A stretch of 64,000 bases of DNA from Hydrogenophaga sp. (GTDB taxonomy: Bacteria; Pseudomonadota; Gammaproteobacteria; Burkholderiales; Burkholderiaceae_C), in assembly GCF_011390835.1 (NCBI RefSeq), contig NZ_JAABRQ010000016.1:1-64000 (forward strand). Direction: 5' to 3'. A program made the position numbers and the translations under genes. Below the pieces are notes generated by a model, which saw only the letters and a program-made list of their open reading frames with translations, was not told where the DNA came from and made no database searches. Each line of letters begins with the position of its first letter. Within the stretch, counting starts at the first letter, position 1. This document shows, piece by piece, positions 9,671-18,885 of the stretch.

Positions 9671-10936
9671 GTGTCCCTCGATACCCTGATCTCGCGCAAC
9701 CTGCTGGACTCAGGCGCGCCAGCCCCACCGGAAGGCGCCTGCGCGCTGGTGCTCATGGGCGGAGGGGCACGCACCGCCTACCAGGCCGGTGTACTCAAGG
9801 CGCTGGCCGCGATGCTGGCGACCCGAAACCCCAGCGTGCAGACCACGCCGCCGTTTCCCTTCCGTTGGCTGTTCGGCACCTCGGCCGGCGCACTCAACGC
9901 GAGTTACCTCGCGGGCTGCAGCGCCGCGGGCCTGCAAGCCCTGCCGCAACTCGCGGCGTTCTGGGCCACGCTGCGCTCTGAACGCGTCTACGAGCTCGAC
10001 ACCCCTGGCTGGGTGCGCGCCAACCGGGTGATCGCGGGCCTCACACTGGCGCGCCAGGTGCGCCGCCATCGCGCCTTGCTCGATACATTGCCGCTGGTGG
10101 ACACGCTGCACCGCGCGATCAACCTGCCGGGCGTGGAGCAAGCATTGGCGCAGCAGCACATCGAGGTGCTGGGGGTGACGGCGTCAAGCTACACCTCAGG
10201 TGAACACTGGACTTTTTGCCAGACCCGTGCCGACCACCCGGTCACGCCCTGGCAGCGGCCCGGGCGCCGGGCAGCCTACCAGCCCATCACCATCGAGCAC
10301 CTCATGGCCTCCAGCGCCATCCCGTTTCTGTTTCCTGCCGTGCCCCTCTGGGTCGACGGCCACAAGGAGTACTTTGGCGACGGCTCGATGCGCCAGCTCT
10401 CACCGCTGTCGCCCGCCATCCACTTCGGCGCGCGGCGAGTGCTGGTGATTGGCGTGGCCCAGCCCCAGCGTGCGGGCATGGGCGTGCGCACCAGCGATGA
10501 GCCCACCGCCGGCACCATCGCTGGCCATGCCATGGCCAGCGTGTTCCACGACACGCTGCAGTCGGACGTGGAACAGGCGCAGCGCGTGAGTCAGACCCTG
10601 GCCAAGCTGCCGCCGGCCCTGGCTGCAGCACTGCCCTACCATCCGGTGGACGTGATGGCGATACAGCCCAGTTTTTCGCTCGATGAATTGGCGCACAAGC
10701 ACATCGGTAGCCTGCCCACCGCCACCCTCAACACCCTCACTGGCCTGGGTGCGCTCGATCCCAGTCGCGGTGCGGCCGGCAGCGCCGCATCGCTGGCCAG
10801 CTACCTGCTGTTCGAGGCCGATTTCATCCAGGCGCTGATCGATCTCGGCGAGGGCGACGCCTGGCGCCGCAAGGACGAACTGATAGCGTTTTTCGAGCCA
10901 TCAACCCGCTTGGCCGCCCACCCAGCGGTGACATAA
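9671..10936 (+). CDS. Patatin-like phospholipase family protein
   Basis: Predicted lipid acyl hydrolase with a Ser-Asp dyad. From GTG 9671 the oxyanion loop GGGAR is at 30-34, the nucleophile Ser71 lies in GTSAG, and Asp237 in the DGS motif. Length is 421. The start is uncertain: an in-frame ATG at 9605 would overlap the start codon of the divergent MFS gene, so I prefer GTG 9671, which has AAGG about eight bases upstream. A C-terminal DUF3734-like region may be present. Substrate unknown; no export signal seen. Confidence 0.85.
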   Translation: MSLDTLISRNLLDSGAPAPPEGACALVLMGGGARTAYQAGVLKALAAMLATRNPSVQTTPPFPFRWLFGTSAGALNASYLAGCSAAGLQALPQLAAFWATLRSERVYELDTPGWVRANRVIAGLTLARQVRRHRALLDTLPLVDTLHRAINLPGVEQALAQQHIEVLGVTASSYTSGEHWTFCQTRADHPVTPWQRPGRRAAYQPITIEHLMASSAIPFLFPAVPLWVDGHKEYFGDGSMRQLSPLSPAIHFGARRVLVIGVAQPQRAGMGVRTSDEPTAGTIAGHAMASVFHDTLQSDVEQAQRVSQTLAKLPPALAAALPYHPVDVMAIQPSFSLDELAHKHIGSLPTATLNTLTGLGALDPSRGAAGSAASLASYLLFEADFIQALIDLGEGDAWRRKDELIAFFEPSTRLAAHPAVT

Positions 10937-10963
10937 TCTTTCCCATTCCCCCACGGAGTTCCC

Positions 10964-11017
10964 ATGGAAAGCACGCCACCAAGTTGCGTGCTTTCAGCCC
11001 TCGCGCCATCGGTCTGA
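10964..11017 (+). CDS. Possible 17-residue leader peptide upstream of corA
   Basis: The frame MESTPPSCVLSALAPSV starts at ATG 10964 with GGAG seven bases before it and ends at TGA 11015-11017, about 120 bases before corA. A perfect inverted repeat (GAAAGCACG at 10967-10975, CGTGCTTTC at 10986-10994) lies inside it. Leader peptides controlling Mg transporter genes are known (mgtL and corL in Salmonella), which makes this arrangement suggestive. Chance cannot be excluded for so short a frame. Confidence 0.35.
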   Translation: MESTPPSCVLSALAPSV

Positions 11018-11137
11018 ACGCCGCCTTCCCAGCGGTACCGGCCCTGTTGCCTTGCCCGGCTGAAAGCGCACCGAACCGTTCGACGCCGCAGCCTGCGGCA
11101 CCGACTCCTTCAGACCATCGCCCTCGGGAGCGTCGCC

Positions 11138-12124
11138 ATGCTCAACGTTTTCACCCTGGCCAATGGCCGGCTGTTTCAGGAAGAGATCGAATCGCTGGAG
11201 GCGCTGGCGCGCTTCAAGCCGATCTGGGTCGACCTGGAAGCCCCCACGCTGGAGGAGCGCCGCTGGGTCAAACAGCACTTCGGCCTCTCGATCCCGGAAG
11301 ACGCAATGGACGACGACATCGAAGAGTCGGCTCGCTTCTTCGAGGAGGACAACGGCGAGCTGCATGTTCGTAGCGACTTTCTGATCGATGACCCGGACGA
11401 CCCGCGCGCCATCCGCGTGGCCTTCATCCTCAACGAACACAACGACAAGCTCAAGAGTCAGGGCGTGCTGTTCTCGATCCACGACGAAGACGTGCCGGTG
11501 TTCCGATTGCTGCGCATGCGCGCGCGCCGTATGCCGGGCCTGATTGAAAACGCGAAAGACGTGCTGCTGATGCTGTTCGATGCCGACGCAGAGTACTGCG
11601 CGGACACGCTCGAAGACATTTACGACGATCTGGAAACCGTGAGCCGCCAGGTGCTCGCAGGCGACGTGACCGACAACAAGGCAGGTGAAGTGCTCTCGGC
11701 CATCGCTCGGCATGAGGACATGTCGGGCCGCATCCGGCGCAACGTGATGGACACCCGGCGCGCGGTCAGCTTCATGATGCGCAGCCGCATGCTGAGCACC
11801 GAGCAGTTTGAAGACGCACGCCAGATCCTGCGCGACCTCGACTCGCTCGACAGCCACACCGCCTTCCTGTTCGACAAGATCAACTTTCTGATGGATGCGA
11901 CCGTGGGTTTCATCAACATCAACCAGAACAAGATCATCAAGATCTTCTCGGTGGCCAGCGTCGCCCTGCTGCCTCCCACCCTGGTGGCCAGCCTCTATGG
12001 CATGAACTTCCGCTTCATGCCCGAGCTGGAGTGGCGAGGGGGCTACCCGTTTGCGCTCACGCTGATGGTGCTCTCGGCGCTGATCCCGGTGCTGTATTTC
12101 CGCAAGCGAGGGTGGTTGCGTTAG
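11138..12124 (+). CDS. corA: Magnesium/cobalt transporter CorA
   Basis: A 328-residue CorA-family divalent-cation channel: a long acidic and helical cytoplasmic domain followed by two C-terminal membrane helices. The selectivity motif YGMNF is present in ASLYGMNFRFMPELEW, and the protein ends with the basic FRKRGWLR tail typical of the family. ATG 11138 is preceded by GGGAG. Its 3' end overlaps, in antisense, the unusually extended C-terminus of the nucleosidase gene. Confidence 0.95.
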   Translation: MLNVFTLANGRLFQEEIESLEALARFKPIWVDLEAPTLEERRWVKQHFGLSIPEDAMDDDIEESARFFEEDNGELHVRSDFLIDDPDDPRAIRVAFILNEHNDKLKSQGVLFSIHDEDVPVFRLLRMRARRMPGLIENAKDVLLMLFDADAEYCADTLEDIYDDLETVSRQVLAGDVTDNKAGEVLSAIARHEDMSGRIRRNVMDTRRAVSFMMRSRMLSTEQFEDARQILRDLDSLDSHTAFLFDKINFLMDATVGFININQNKIIKIFSVASVALLPPTLVASLYGMNFRFMPELEWRGGYPFALTLMVLSALIPVLYFRKRGWLR

Positions 12125-12989
12125 CGCCCCCACGCTGCGCCGCTGCGCGGGTCGCTGCCCCCAAAGGGGGCTGATTCGCCTTGGGGCGGCCCGGCGGCGA
12201 ATCGATCCCCTCGCGCCGCCTGCGGCGCGGGGGATCAAAAAACGACCTCACGATTTCGCCGCTGTAGCGGCTCGCTACGTCGCGCAGAAAACGAGGGAAA
12301 TCGACGTGCGCGGCGTCGTCGGCGCGGTCGGAGATGGTGCGCACCACGGCCAGCGGCACACCGAAATCGTGACAGACCTGGGCAAACGCGGCACCTTCCA
12401 TTTCCACCGCCAGCGCATCGGGCAGCTCGCGCTGCAGCGCCGCGCTTTCCGTGGATGTGGCCACGAAGCGGTCTCCGCTGACCACCAGGCCCTGGTGCAG
12501 CCGGGGCGCTTGCAAGTTGAATGCCGCCACCGCCTCACTGCTCAGGAAACGCCCGGTGTTGCCGAGAACCGAAGCGACCGCGCCTGCCAGGCGACCTGAC
12601 AACTCGGGATCGGCTGCAAAGCGGCTGAGGCCGTAACCTGGCACCTCATGCCTGGGGAAAATCGGCGAAGCGTCCATGTCATGCTGCAGAAAGTGACTCG
12701 CCACCACCACGTCACCGACACGCACCTCCGGATCGAGACCACCGGCCACGCCTGTGAACACGATGCGGCTCACCCCGAAGCGCTCGATCAGCAAGGTGGC
12801 GGTCGTGGCCGCTGCCACCTTGCCGATGCCGCTGAGCACCGCCACCACCGCCTGACCGTGCAAATGACCCACCCAGAAATCGCGCCCTCCCACGGTTTTC
12901 CGGTGCTCATCAGGCATGAGCGCCAGCACGCTGGCCAGCTCGTCGTGCAGAGCGGCGACGATGGCGGTAGGAGCGGAAGAAGGTGTCAT
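12057..12989 (-). CDS. 5'-methylthioadenosine/S-adenosylhomocysteine nucleosidase-like, extended C-terminus
   Basis: Predicted to split MTA/SAH (or a related nucleoside) to adenine and a thiosugar. Key residues are visible: Glu17 in ALHDELA, the EMEGAA motif with Glu198 and Asp221 in SDRAD. The family domain ends at about residue 250 (VRSFF). The remaining 59 residues are Arg/Pro/Ala-rich and are encoded by repeat copy C and by the strand opposite the last 68 bases of corA. No stop codon separates domain and tail, so the normal stop seems lost. Confidence 0.82.
   Translation of the reverse strand: MTPSSAPTAIVAALHDELASVLALMPDEHRKTVGGRDFWVGHLHGQAVVAVLSGIGKVAAATTATLLIERFGVSRIVFTGVAGGLDPEVRVGDVVVASHFLQHDMDASPIFPRHEVPGYGLSRFAADPELSGRLAGAVASVLGNTGRFLSSEAVAAFNLQAPRLHQGLVVSGDRFVATSTESAALQRELPDALAVEMEGAAFAQVCHDFGVPLAVVRTISDRADDAAHVDFPRFLRDVASRYSGEIVRSFFDPPRRRRREGIDSPPGRPKANQPPLGAATRAAAQRGGANATTLACGNTAPGSAPRAPSA
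12125..12210 (+). repeat. Intergenic hairpin element, copy C (behind corA)
   Basis: Third copy, beginning at the base after the corA stop, in the same orientation relative to the gene it follows as copies A and B. Arms GATTCGCC (12173-12180) and GGCGAATC (12196-12203) pair perfectly, and CCCCC-AAA-GGGGG just before forms a second small hairpin. On the minus strand this copy is read through by the nucleosidase ORF, supplying part of its odd C-terminal tail. Confidence 0.75.
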
Positions 12990-13074
12990 GTTGAACGAGG
13001 AGGGAGTGAACGGCCAGCGCCCCGTGGAGCTGGCTATGCCGGGCTGCTGGGACTGCCCGCTGGGGGGGGTGGGG

Positions 13075-14742
13075 CTACCTTAGTTCTCTGCGCAATATCT
13101 TGCCCACCGGCGTCTTGGGCAGCTCGGCGCGGAACTCGATCAGCTTAGGCTGCTTGTAGCCGGTGAGGTGGCGTTTGCAGTGCTCGCGCACTTGTTTCTC
13201 CGACAATGCCTCGTCCTTTTTCACGATCACCAGCTTGACCGCCTCGCCCGACTTGTTGTCGGGCACACCGACCACAGCGCACTCAAGCACGCCAGGCAGC
13301 TGGGTCACCACGTCTTCGACCTCGTTGGGGTAGACGTTGAAGCCGCTGACCAGCACCATGTCTTTCTTGCGATCGACGATGCGGAAGTAACCGTGTTCGT
13401 TCTCGATGCCGATGTCGCCGGTCTTGAAGTAACCATCGGGCGTCATGACCTTGGCGGTTTCGTCGGGTCGCTGCCAGTAGCCCGCCATCACCTGGGGCCC
13501 GCGGATGGCGATCTCGCCCGGCTGACCGCGCGACACTTCCACGCCGTCATCGTCCAGGCACTTGAGCCAGGTGCCGGGCAGGGGCACGCCGATGGTGCCG
13601 GTGAAGGCGCGGTTGGTGACCGGGTTGCAGGTGGCCGAGGGACTGGTCTCCGACAGGCCGTAGCCCTCGCAAATGGGGCAGCCCGTTTTCTCCATCCACA
13701 GGGCGGCCACCGCACTCTGCACCGCCATGCCGCCGCCCACCGACACCTTGAGGTGGCTCCAGTCCACGGTGTGGAAATCGGGGTGGTTGGCCAGTGCATT
13801 GAATAGCGTGTTGACCGCCGGAAAGCTGTGAAAGCGGTGTGGCCGGAGCGCTTTTAGCACCGCGGGAATGTCGCGCGGATTCGGGATCAGGATCACCTGG
13901 CCGCCGGTGCGAAGGCCCAGCATCATATTCACCGTGAACGCGAAGATGTGATACAGCGGCAGCGCGCACACGCTGGTGGGCTGCTCGTTTGGCGGCACCT
14001 GCTGCATCACCGGCGCGTTCCAAGCCTCGGACTGCAGCACGTTGGCGATCACGTTGCGGTGCAGCAGCACCGCACCCTTGCTCACGCCGGTGGTGCCGCC
14101 GGTGTACTGCAGCACCGCCACATCGTCGGGGCCGAGTGTCGGGCGTCGGAGTGTGGCGCGCGTGCCGCGCGCGATGGCGTCGTTGAACCGCACCGCATGC
14201 GGCAGCTTGAAGGGCGGCACCAGCTTCTTCACGTTGCGCACCACGTGATTCACCAGCCCACCCTTGAGCAGGCCGAGCCGGTCGCCCATGGCGCAGAGAA
14301 TCACATGGCGCACCGGCGTGTTGGCCAAGCATCGCTCCAGCGTGCTGGCAAAGTTTTCGATGATGACGATGGCCTTGGCGCCCGAGTCCCGGAGCTGATG
14401 CTCCAGTTCGCCGGCGGTGTACAGCGGGTTGACGTTCACCACCACCAGCCCGGCGCGCAGGATGGCCGCCACCGCCACCGGGTACTGCGGCACGTTGGGC
14501 ATCATCAGGGCCACCCGCTCGCCGCGGGACAGCCGCAGACCTTGGAGGTAGGCCGCCAGGGCCTGAGACAGGCTGTCGACCTCGGCGTAGCGCATCGCCT
14601 TGCCCATGAAGCTGTAGGCTACCTGGCGGGCATGGCGCTGGAAGCTTTCCTCCATCAGGTGCACCAACGAGGGGTACAGGCTGATGTCCACCTCGGTGGG
14701 CACCCCCGGCGGGTAAGCGCTGAGCCAGGGGCATTGGTCCAT
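13075..14742 (-). CDS. fadD: Long-chain fatty-acid--CoA ligase
   Basis: ANL-superfamily enzyme activating fatty acids through an acyl-adenylate to acyl-CoA. The AMP-binding P-loop YTGGTTGVSKGA is intact, as are the GYGLSE motif (EGYGLSETSP), the YFKTGDIG segment and the C-terminal lysine region (PKTPVGKILRRELR). Start ATG 14742 (MDQCPW) gives 555 residues, typical of FadD. It lies alone between the nucleosidase and pntB, on the same strand. Confidence 0.9.
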   Translation of the reverse strand: MDQCPWLSAYPPGVPTEVDISLYPSLVHLMEESFQRHARQVAYSFMGKAMRYAEVDSLSQALAAYLQGLRLSRGERVALMMPNVPQYPVAVAAILRAGLVVVNVNPLYTAGELEHQLRDSGAKAIVIIENFASTLERCLANTPVRHVILCAMGDRLGLLKGGLVNHVVRNVKKLVPPFKLPHAVRFNDAIARGTRATLRRPTLGPDDVAVLQYTGGTTGVSKGAVLLHRNVIANVLQSEAWNAPVMQQVPPNEQPTSVCALPLYHIFAFTVNMMLGLRTGGQVILIPNPRDIPAVLKALRPHRFHSFPAVNTLFNALANHPDFHTVDWSHLKVSVGGGMAVQSAVAALWMEKTGCPICEGYGLSETSPSATCNPVTNRAFTGTIGVPLPGTWLKCLDDDGVEVSRGQPGEIAIRGPQVMAGYWQRPDETAKVMTPDGYFKTGDIGIENEHGYFRIVDRKKDMVLVSGFNVYPNEVEDVVTQLPGVLECAVVGVPDNKSGEAVKLVIVKKDEALSEKQVREHCKRHLTGYKQPKLIEFRAELPKTPVGKILRRELR

Positions 14743-14875
14743 GTCAGGCGACTCCAGAAGGGGTGGGGGAACGTCCGCATTCGACCGCCGGGTCGAAAGC
14801 TTGCGCGCACGACTGGCCACTCAAACCGAGCGCCAAGAACCTTCAAACAGGCTCAATGTCGCATGCGGTGCCGAT

Positions 14876-16294
14876 TCAGGCCTTCAACGCCGTCAGCACC
14901 TCGTCCAGCATCTTCTTGGCGTCACCGAACAGCATGCGGTTGTTGTCCTTGTAGAAGAGCGGGTTGTCCACGCCTGCGTAGCCGGAGGCCATGCTGCGCT
15001 TCATCACGATGGAAGTGCGCGCTTTCCAGACCTCCAGCACCGGCATGCCGGCGATCGGGCTGGTCGGGTCGTCCTGCGCTGCCGGGTTCACGATGTCGTT
15101 GGCGCCGATGACCATGACCACATCTGTTTCCGGGAAGTCGTCGTTCAACTCGTCCATTTCGAACACGATGTCGTAAGGTACCTTGGCCTCGGCGAGCAGC
15201 ACATTCATGTGGCCGGGCATGCGGCCCGCCACCGGGTGGATGCCAAAGCGCACCTTCACGCCCTTTTCGCGCAGGTAGCGCGTGATCTCGAACACCGTGT
15301 GCTGCGCTTGCGCCACCGCCATGCCGTAACCGGGCACGATGATCACCTGCTTGGCGTCGCGCAGCATCTCGGCCGTCTCCGCAGCCAGGATGGGCGTCAC
15401 TTCGCCAGCTGGCTCGGCGGTAGCACCCGCGGGCTTGGGCGCGGCGCTGGTGGTGCCGAAGCCGCCCGCAATCACGCTGATGAAGCTGCGGTTCATGGCG
15501 TTGCACATGATGTAGGACAGGATGGCGCCACTGGACCCCACCAGCGCACCGACCACGATCAGCAGGTCGTTGGACAGCATGAAGCCAGTGGCCGCAGCCG
15601 CCCAGCCCGAATAGCTGTTGAGCATGGACACCACCACCGGCATGTCGGCGCCACCAATGGCCATCACCATGTGCACGCCAAACAGCAGCGCAATGGCCGT
15701 CATCACGAACAGCGGGAACATACCGTCAGCGACCGTCTCGGCCTGCAGGAACAGGCGCCCGAAGTAGATCACTGCGAGCAGGCCAGCGAGGTTCATCCAG
15801 TGCCGACCGGGGAGCAGCATCGGGTTGCCACCGATGCGGGCCGACAGCTTGCCGAAGGCAATTACCGAGCCCGAGAAAGTGATCGCACCGATGAAGATAC
15901 CGACATATATTTCCATCGAGTGAATGGCATGGGCCGCACCCTCGAAGCCCTTGGTGGCCTCCGGATCCACGAAGGTGGCATAACCCACCAGCACCGCCGC
16001 CATGCCGACCATGCTGTGCATGAGCGCCACCAGCTCGGGCATCTGCGTCATCTGCACCGTGCGCGCAGCATAGAGGCCGATGACCGCACCGATCAGCATG
16101 GCGCCAATGATCCAGGGAATACCGGCGCCAGATACCTGGGGCCCAAACACCGTGGCGAGCACGGCGAGCGCCATGCCGACCATGCCGTATAGGTTGCCGC
16201 GACGCGACGTTTCCTGATTGGACAAACCACCCAGGCTGAGAATGAAAAGAATGATCGCCCCGATGTAGGAGACCGTGGCCAGACTTGCAGACAT
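14876..16294 (-). CDS. pntB: NAD(P) transhydrogenase, beta subunit
   Basis: Membrane subunit of proton-translocating transhydrogenase, which uses the proton gradient to make NADPH from NADH. The first about 260 residues hold some nine membrane helices; the C-terminal third is the NADP-binding domain with [13 protein letters not shown] and the downstream [10 protein letters not shown] segment. Length 472 is normal. It begins 14 bases after pntA, in one operon. Confidence 0.96.
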   Translation of the reverse strand: MSASLATVSYIGAIILFILSLGGLSNQETSRRGNLYGMVGMALAVLATVFGPQVSGAGIPWIIGAMLIGAVIGLYAARTVQMTQMPELVALMHSMVGMAAVLVGYATFVDPEATKGFEGAAHAIHSMEIYVGIFIGAITFSGSVIAFGKLSARIGGNPMLLPGRHWMNLAGLLAVIYFGRLFLQAETVADGMFPLFVMTAIALLFGVHMVMAIGGADMPVVVSMLNSYSGWAAAATGFMLSNDLLIVVGALVGSSGAILSYIMCNAMNRSFISVIAGGFGTTSAAPKPAGATAEPAGEVTPILAAETAEMLRDAKQVIIVPGYGMAVAQAQHTVFEITRYLREKGVKVRFGIHPVAGRMPGHMNVLLAEAKVPYDIVFEMDELNDDFPETDVVMVIGANDIVNPAAQDDPTSPIAGMPVLEVWKARTSIVMKRSMASGYAGVDNPLFYKDNNRMLFGDAKKMLDEVLTALKA

Positions 16295-16308
16295 TCAGGG
16301 TCTCCTTC

Positions 16309-17940
16309 TTATTTGCGGAACATCGCCAGCATGCGCTGGGTGACGGCAAAGCCGCCGAACATGTTGATGGCGGTGAGCACCAGTGCGACCGCAGCCAGGA
16401 TGCCGATCAGCAGGTTGGGCCGGTCGGCAGCATCGGCTAGGGGCGATATCTGCACCAGCGCTCCAATGGCGATGATGGAGCTGATGGCGTTGGTGACGCT
16501 CATCAGCGGCGTGTGCAGCGCGGGCTTCACGTTCCACACCACCATGTAGCCGACGAAGCAGGCCAGCACAAACACCGTAAAGTGCGACAGGAACTCGGCC
16601 GGAGCGTAAGACCCCACGAGCACGAACAGCACGGCGGTGACACAGGCGACGATGGCCAGCTTGCCGGCTGGCATCGGCCCTGAGGCCTCGCCATGACCAT
16701 GGCCCTTTTTGGCAGCGGGCGCAGCCACTGGCTTGGCTGGCGGTTTGGGTGCGGCGGCCAGCGGCGGCGCGGGCCAGGTGATTTCACCGTCCTTGACCAC
16801 CGTCAGGCCACGGATGGCGTCGTCTTCCATGTTGACGTTGATGACGCCGTCCTTGGTCTTGCACAGCTCCTCGCTCAGGCGAAACAGGTTGTTCGCGTAC
16901 AGCGTGGACGACTGCTGCGCCATGCGCGAGGCCAGGTCGGTGTAGCCGACGATGGTCACGCCATGCTTCACCACCGCCTGGCCGGGTTCGGTCAGTTCGC
17001 AGTTGCCGCCTTGCTCGGCGGCCATGTCGACGATCACGCTGCCGGGTTTCATGCTCCTGACCATCTCGGCCGTGATCAGCCTCGGTGCCGGCTTGCCGGG
17101 GATCAGCGCGGTGGTGATGATGATGTCGACCTCGCGCGCCTGTTTGGCATACATCTCGCGCTGGGCCTGCTGGAAGCCTTCGCTCATCACCTTGGCGTAG
17201 CCGCCACCGCCCGAGCCTTCTTCCTCGTAGTCGACCTTGACGAACTCACCGCCCAGCGACACCACCTGGTCGGCCACCTCGGCGCGCGTGTCGTTGGCGC
17301 GCACGATGGCGCCCAGGCTGGCGGCCGCGCCAACGGCGGCCAGACCGGCCACCCCCGCTCCAGCGATGAAGACCTTGGCTGGTGGCACCTTGCCCGCGGC
17401 CGTGATCTGGCCGTTGAAGAAGCGCCCGAAGGCGTTGGCCGCCTCGACCACGGCGCGGTAGCCGCTGACGCCGGCCATCGAGGTCAGCGCGTCCATCTTC
17501 TGCGCGCGGCTGAGCGTACGCGGCAGCGCATCGATCGACAGCGCCGTCACCTTTTTCTCAGCCAGCTGCTGCATCAGCTCAGGGTTCTGGGCTGGCCAGA
17601 TGAAGCCGATCAACGTCTGACCTTCGTGCATCAGCGCCACCTCGTCGGGCGTCGGGCCGCGTACCTTGAAGACGATGTCGCAACCACTCCAAAGCTCGGC
17701 AGCCGAGCCGGCGATGCTGGCGCCGACCGCGCGGTAATCGTCATCGCTGAAGTTGGCCAGCTCGCCCGCGCCGCTCTCCACCACCACCTGGAACCCGAGC
17801 TTGATCAGCTTGGCTGCGGCCTCGGGCACGGTGGCGACGCGCTTCTCACCCGCGAATATCTCGCGCGGCACACCCACGCGCTGCGGCGTGGGAGCAGCCG
17901 CGCCGGCTGCGGCGGTTTCGGTCGATGCGCCAGATGTCAT
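16309..17940 (-). CDS. pntA: NAD(P) transhydrogenase, alpha subunit (single-chain type)
   Basis: NAD-binding domain (about 1-400) fused to a C-terminal membrane part with four helices, as in the undivided enterobacterial PntA; many relatives have this split into pntAA and pntAB. The N-terminal [15 protein letters not shown] and the dinucleotide loop [18 protein letters not shown] are present. Between the domains is an Ala/Pro/Lys-rich linker (about 400-425) with a short His-Gly stretch. 543 residues; GAGGA precedes the ATG. Confidence 0.96.
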   Translation of the reverse strand: MTSGASTETAAAGAAAPTPQRVGVPREIFAGEKRVATVPEAAAKLIKLGFQVVVESGAGELANFSDDDYRAVGASIAGSAAELWSGCDIVFKVRGPTPDEVALMHEGQTLIGFIWPAQNPELMQQLAEKKVTALSIDALPRTLSRAQKMDALTSMAGVSGYRAVVEAANAFGRFFNGQITAAGKVPPAKVFIAGAGVAGLAAVGAAASLGAIVRANDTRAEVADQVVSLGGEFVKVDYEEEGSGGGGYAKVMSEGFQQAQREMYAKQAREVDIIITTALIPGKPAPRLITAEMVRSMKPGSVIVDMAAEQGGNCELTEPGQAVVKHGVTIVGYTDLASRMAQQSSTLYANNLFRLSEELCKTKDGVINVNMEDDAIRGLTVVKDGEITWPAPPLAAAPKPPAKPVAAPAAKKGHGHGEASGPMPAGKLAIVACVTAVLFVLVGSYAPAEFLSHFTVFVLACFVGYMVVWNVKPALHTPLMSVTNAISSIIAIGALVQISPLADAADRPNLLIGILAAVALVLTAINMFGGFAVTQRMLAMFRK

Positions 17941-18173
17941 GGAGAGGTCCTCGATGCAATGATTGGAAAAAGGAAAGCCGGTGCAGGGGACTTAGCCCCG
18001 CGCCAACCGCAAGCAAGCGCTGGACGCTCGTTCCACCGTTGCCTCACCGGCCAACACACCGTCAGATTGTGCGGGATTGTGCCGCAGGTGCTTATCAGGG
18101 TCTGCCCCTGAGGAGACGCAGGAAGATTCAGCACCTGCACCAGCCACCCGTTCAAGCCCGGATAATTCACGGC

Positions 18174-18659
18174 ATGGAAACCCGATGGAAACCCAGCGTC
18201 ACCGTGGCCGCGATCATCGAGCGAGACGGCCGTTACCTGCTGGTGGAGGAGCACACCCCCGAAGGCCTGCGCCTGAACAACCCGGCCGGCCACCTGGATC
18301 CGGGTGAGAGCCCGGCCCAGGGCGTGGCGCGCGAGGCGCTCGAAGAAACGGCCCATCCTTTCACACCCACTGCCCTGGTCGGCGTCTATGTTTCGCGCTT
18401 CCAGCGCGAGGCCAGCGGCGAAGACATCACGTACCTGCGGTTTGCGTACTGCGGCGAGCTGGGTTCGCAAGAGCCGGACCGCGCACTGGACGACGGCATC
18501 GTGCGCACGCTGTGGATGACGGTGGACGAGGTGCGTGCCTGCGCACCGCGCCACCGCAGCCCGCTGGTGCTGCGCTGCATCGAAGACCACCTCGCCGGCC
18601 AGCGCTATCCGATGGCGCTGGTGCAAACCGATGCCTCCGTGTTTGCCGGACTTCGCTGA
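18174..18659 (+). CDS. Nudix hydrolase (NudJ-like)
   Basis: A 161-residue Nudix protein. The Nudix box runs from Gly39 (GHLDPGE then REALEET) and is complete. Resemblance to NudJ/phosphatase MutT-type proteins (VTVAAIIERDGRYLLVEE) suggests hydrolysis of nucleoside or thiamin pyrophosphates; the actual substrate is open. Start ATG 18174 (METRWKP) is chosen over a longer frame reaching back across the pntA promoter region. Confidence 0.85.
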   Translation: METRWKPSVTVAAIIERDGRYLLVEEHTPEGLRLNNPAGHLDPGESPAQGVAREALEETAHPFTPTALVGVYVSRFQREASGEDITYLRFAYCGELGSQEPDRALDDGIVRTLWMTVDEVRACAPRHRSPLVLRCIEDHLAGQRYPMALVQTDASVFAGLR

Positions 18660-18848
18660 CTCCAGTCCTGGAAGTCACAGCGATTGCGTGCGCGGTGGCC
18701 CGATCTCCACGCGGTTCGGTGAGCTCTGCTTCACCGCGACAACCCGGCAGTGACAACCGGATCGCGCTGCTTCACGCTGCGCAAAACCCCGTGTCACCTA
18801 GGGTTTATCTGGACTGCACGCGCGCGCCACCTTGCCTAGACTGATCCC

Positions 18849-18862
18849 TACCCTGTAGGGTA
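18849..18862. promoter_or_regulatory. Palindrome upstream of the flavoprotein gene
   Basis: TACCCT-GT-AGGGTA is a perfect inverted repeat 23 bases before the ATG at 18886. It overlaps the position a -10 would take relative to TTGCCT at 18833-18838 (17-base spacing). It could be an operator; no regulator is identified. Confidence 0.35.
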
Positions 18863-18885
18863 TTCATCGATCAAGGAGCCAAACC

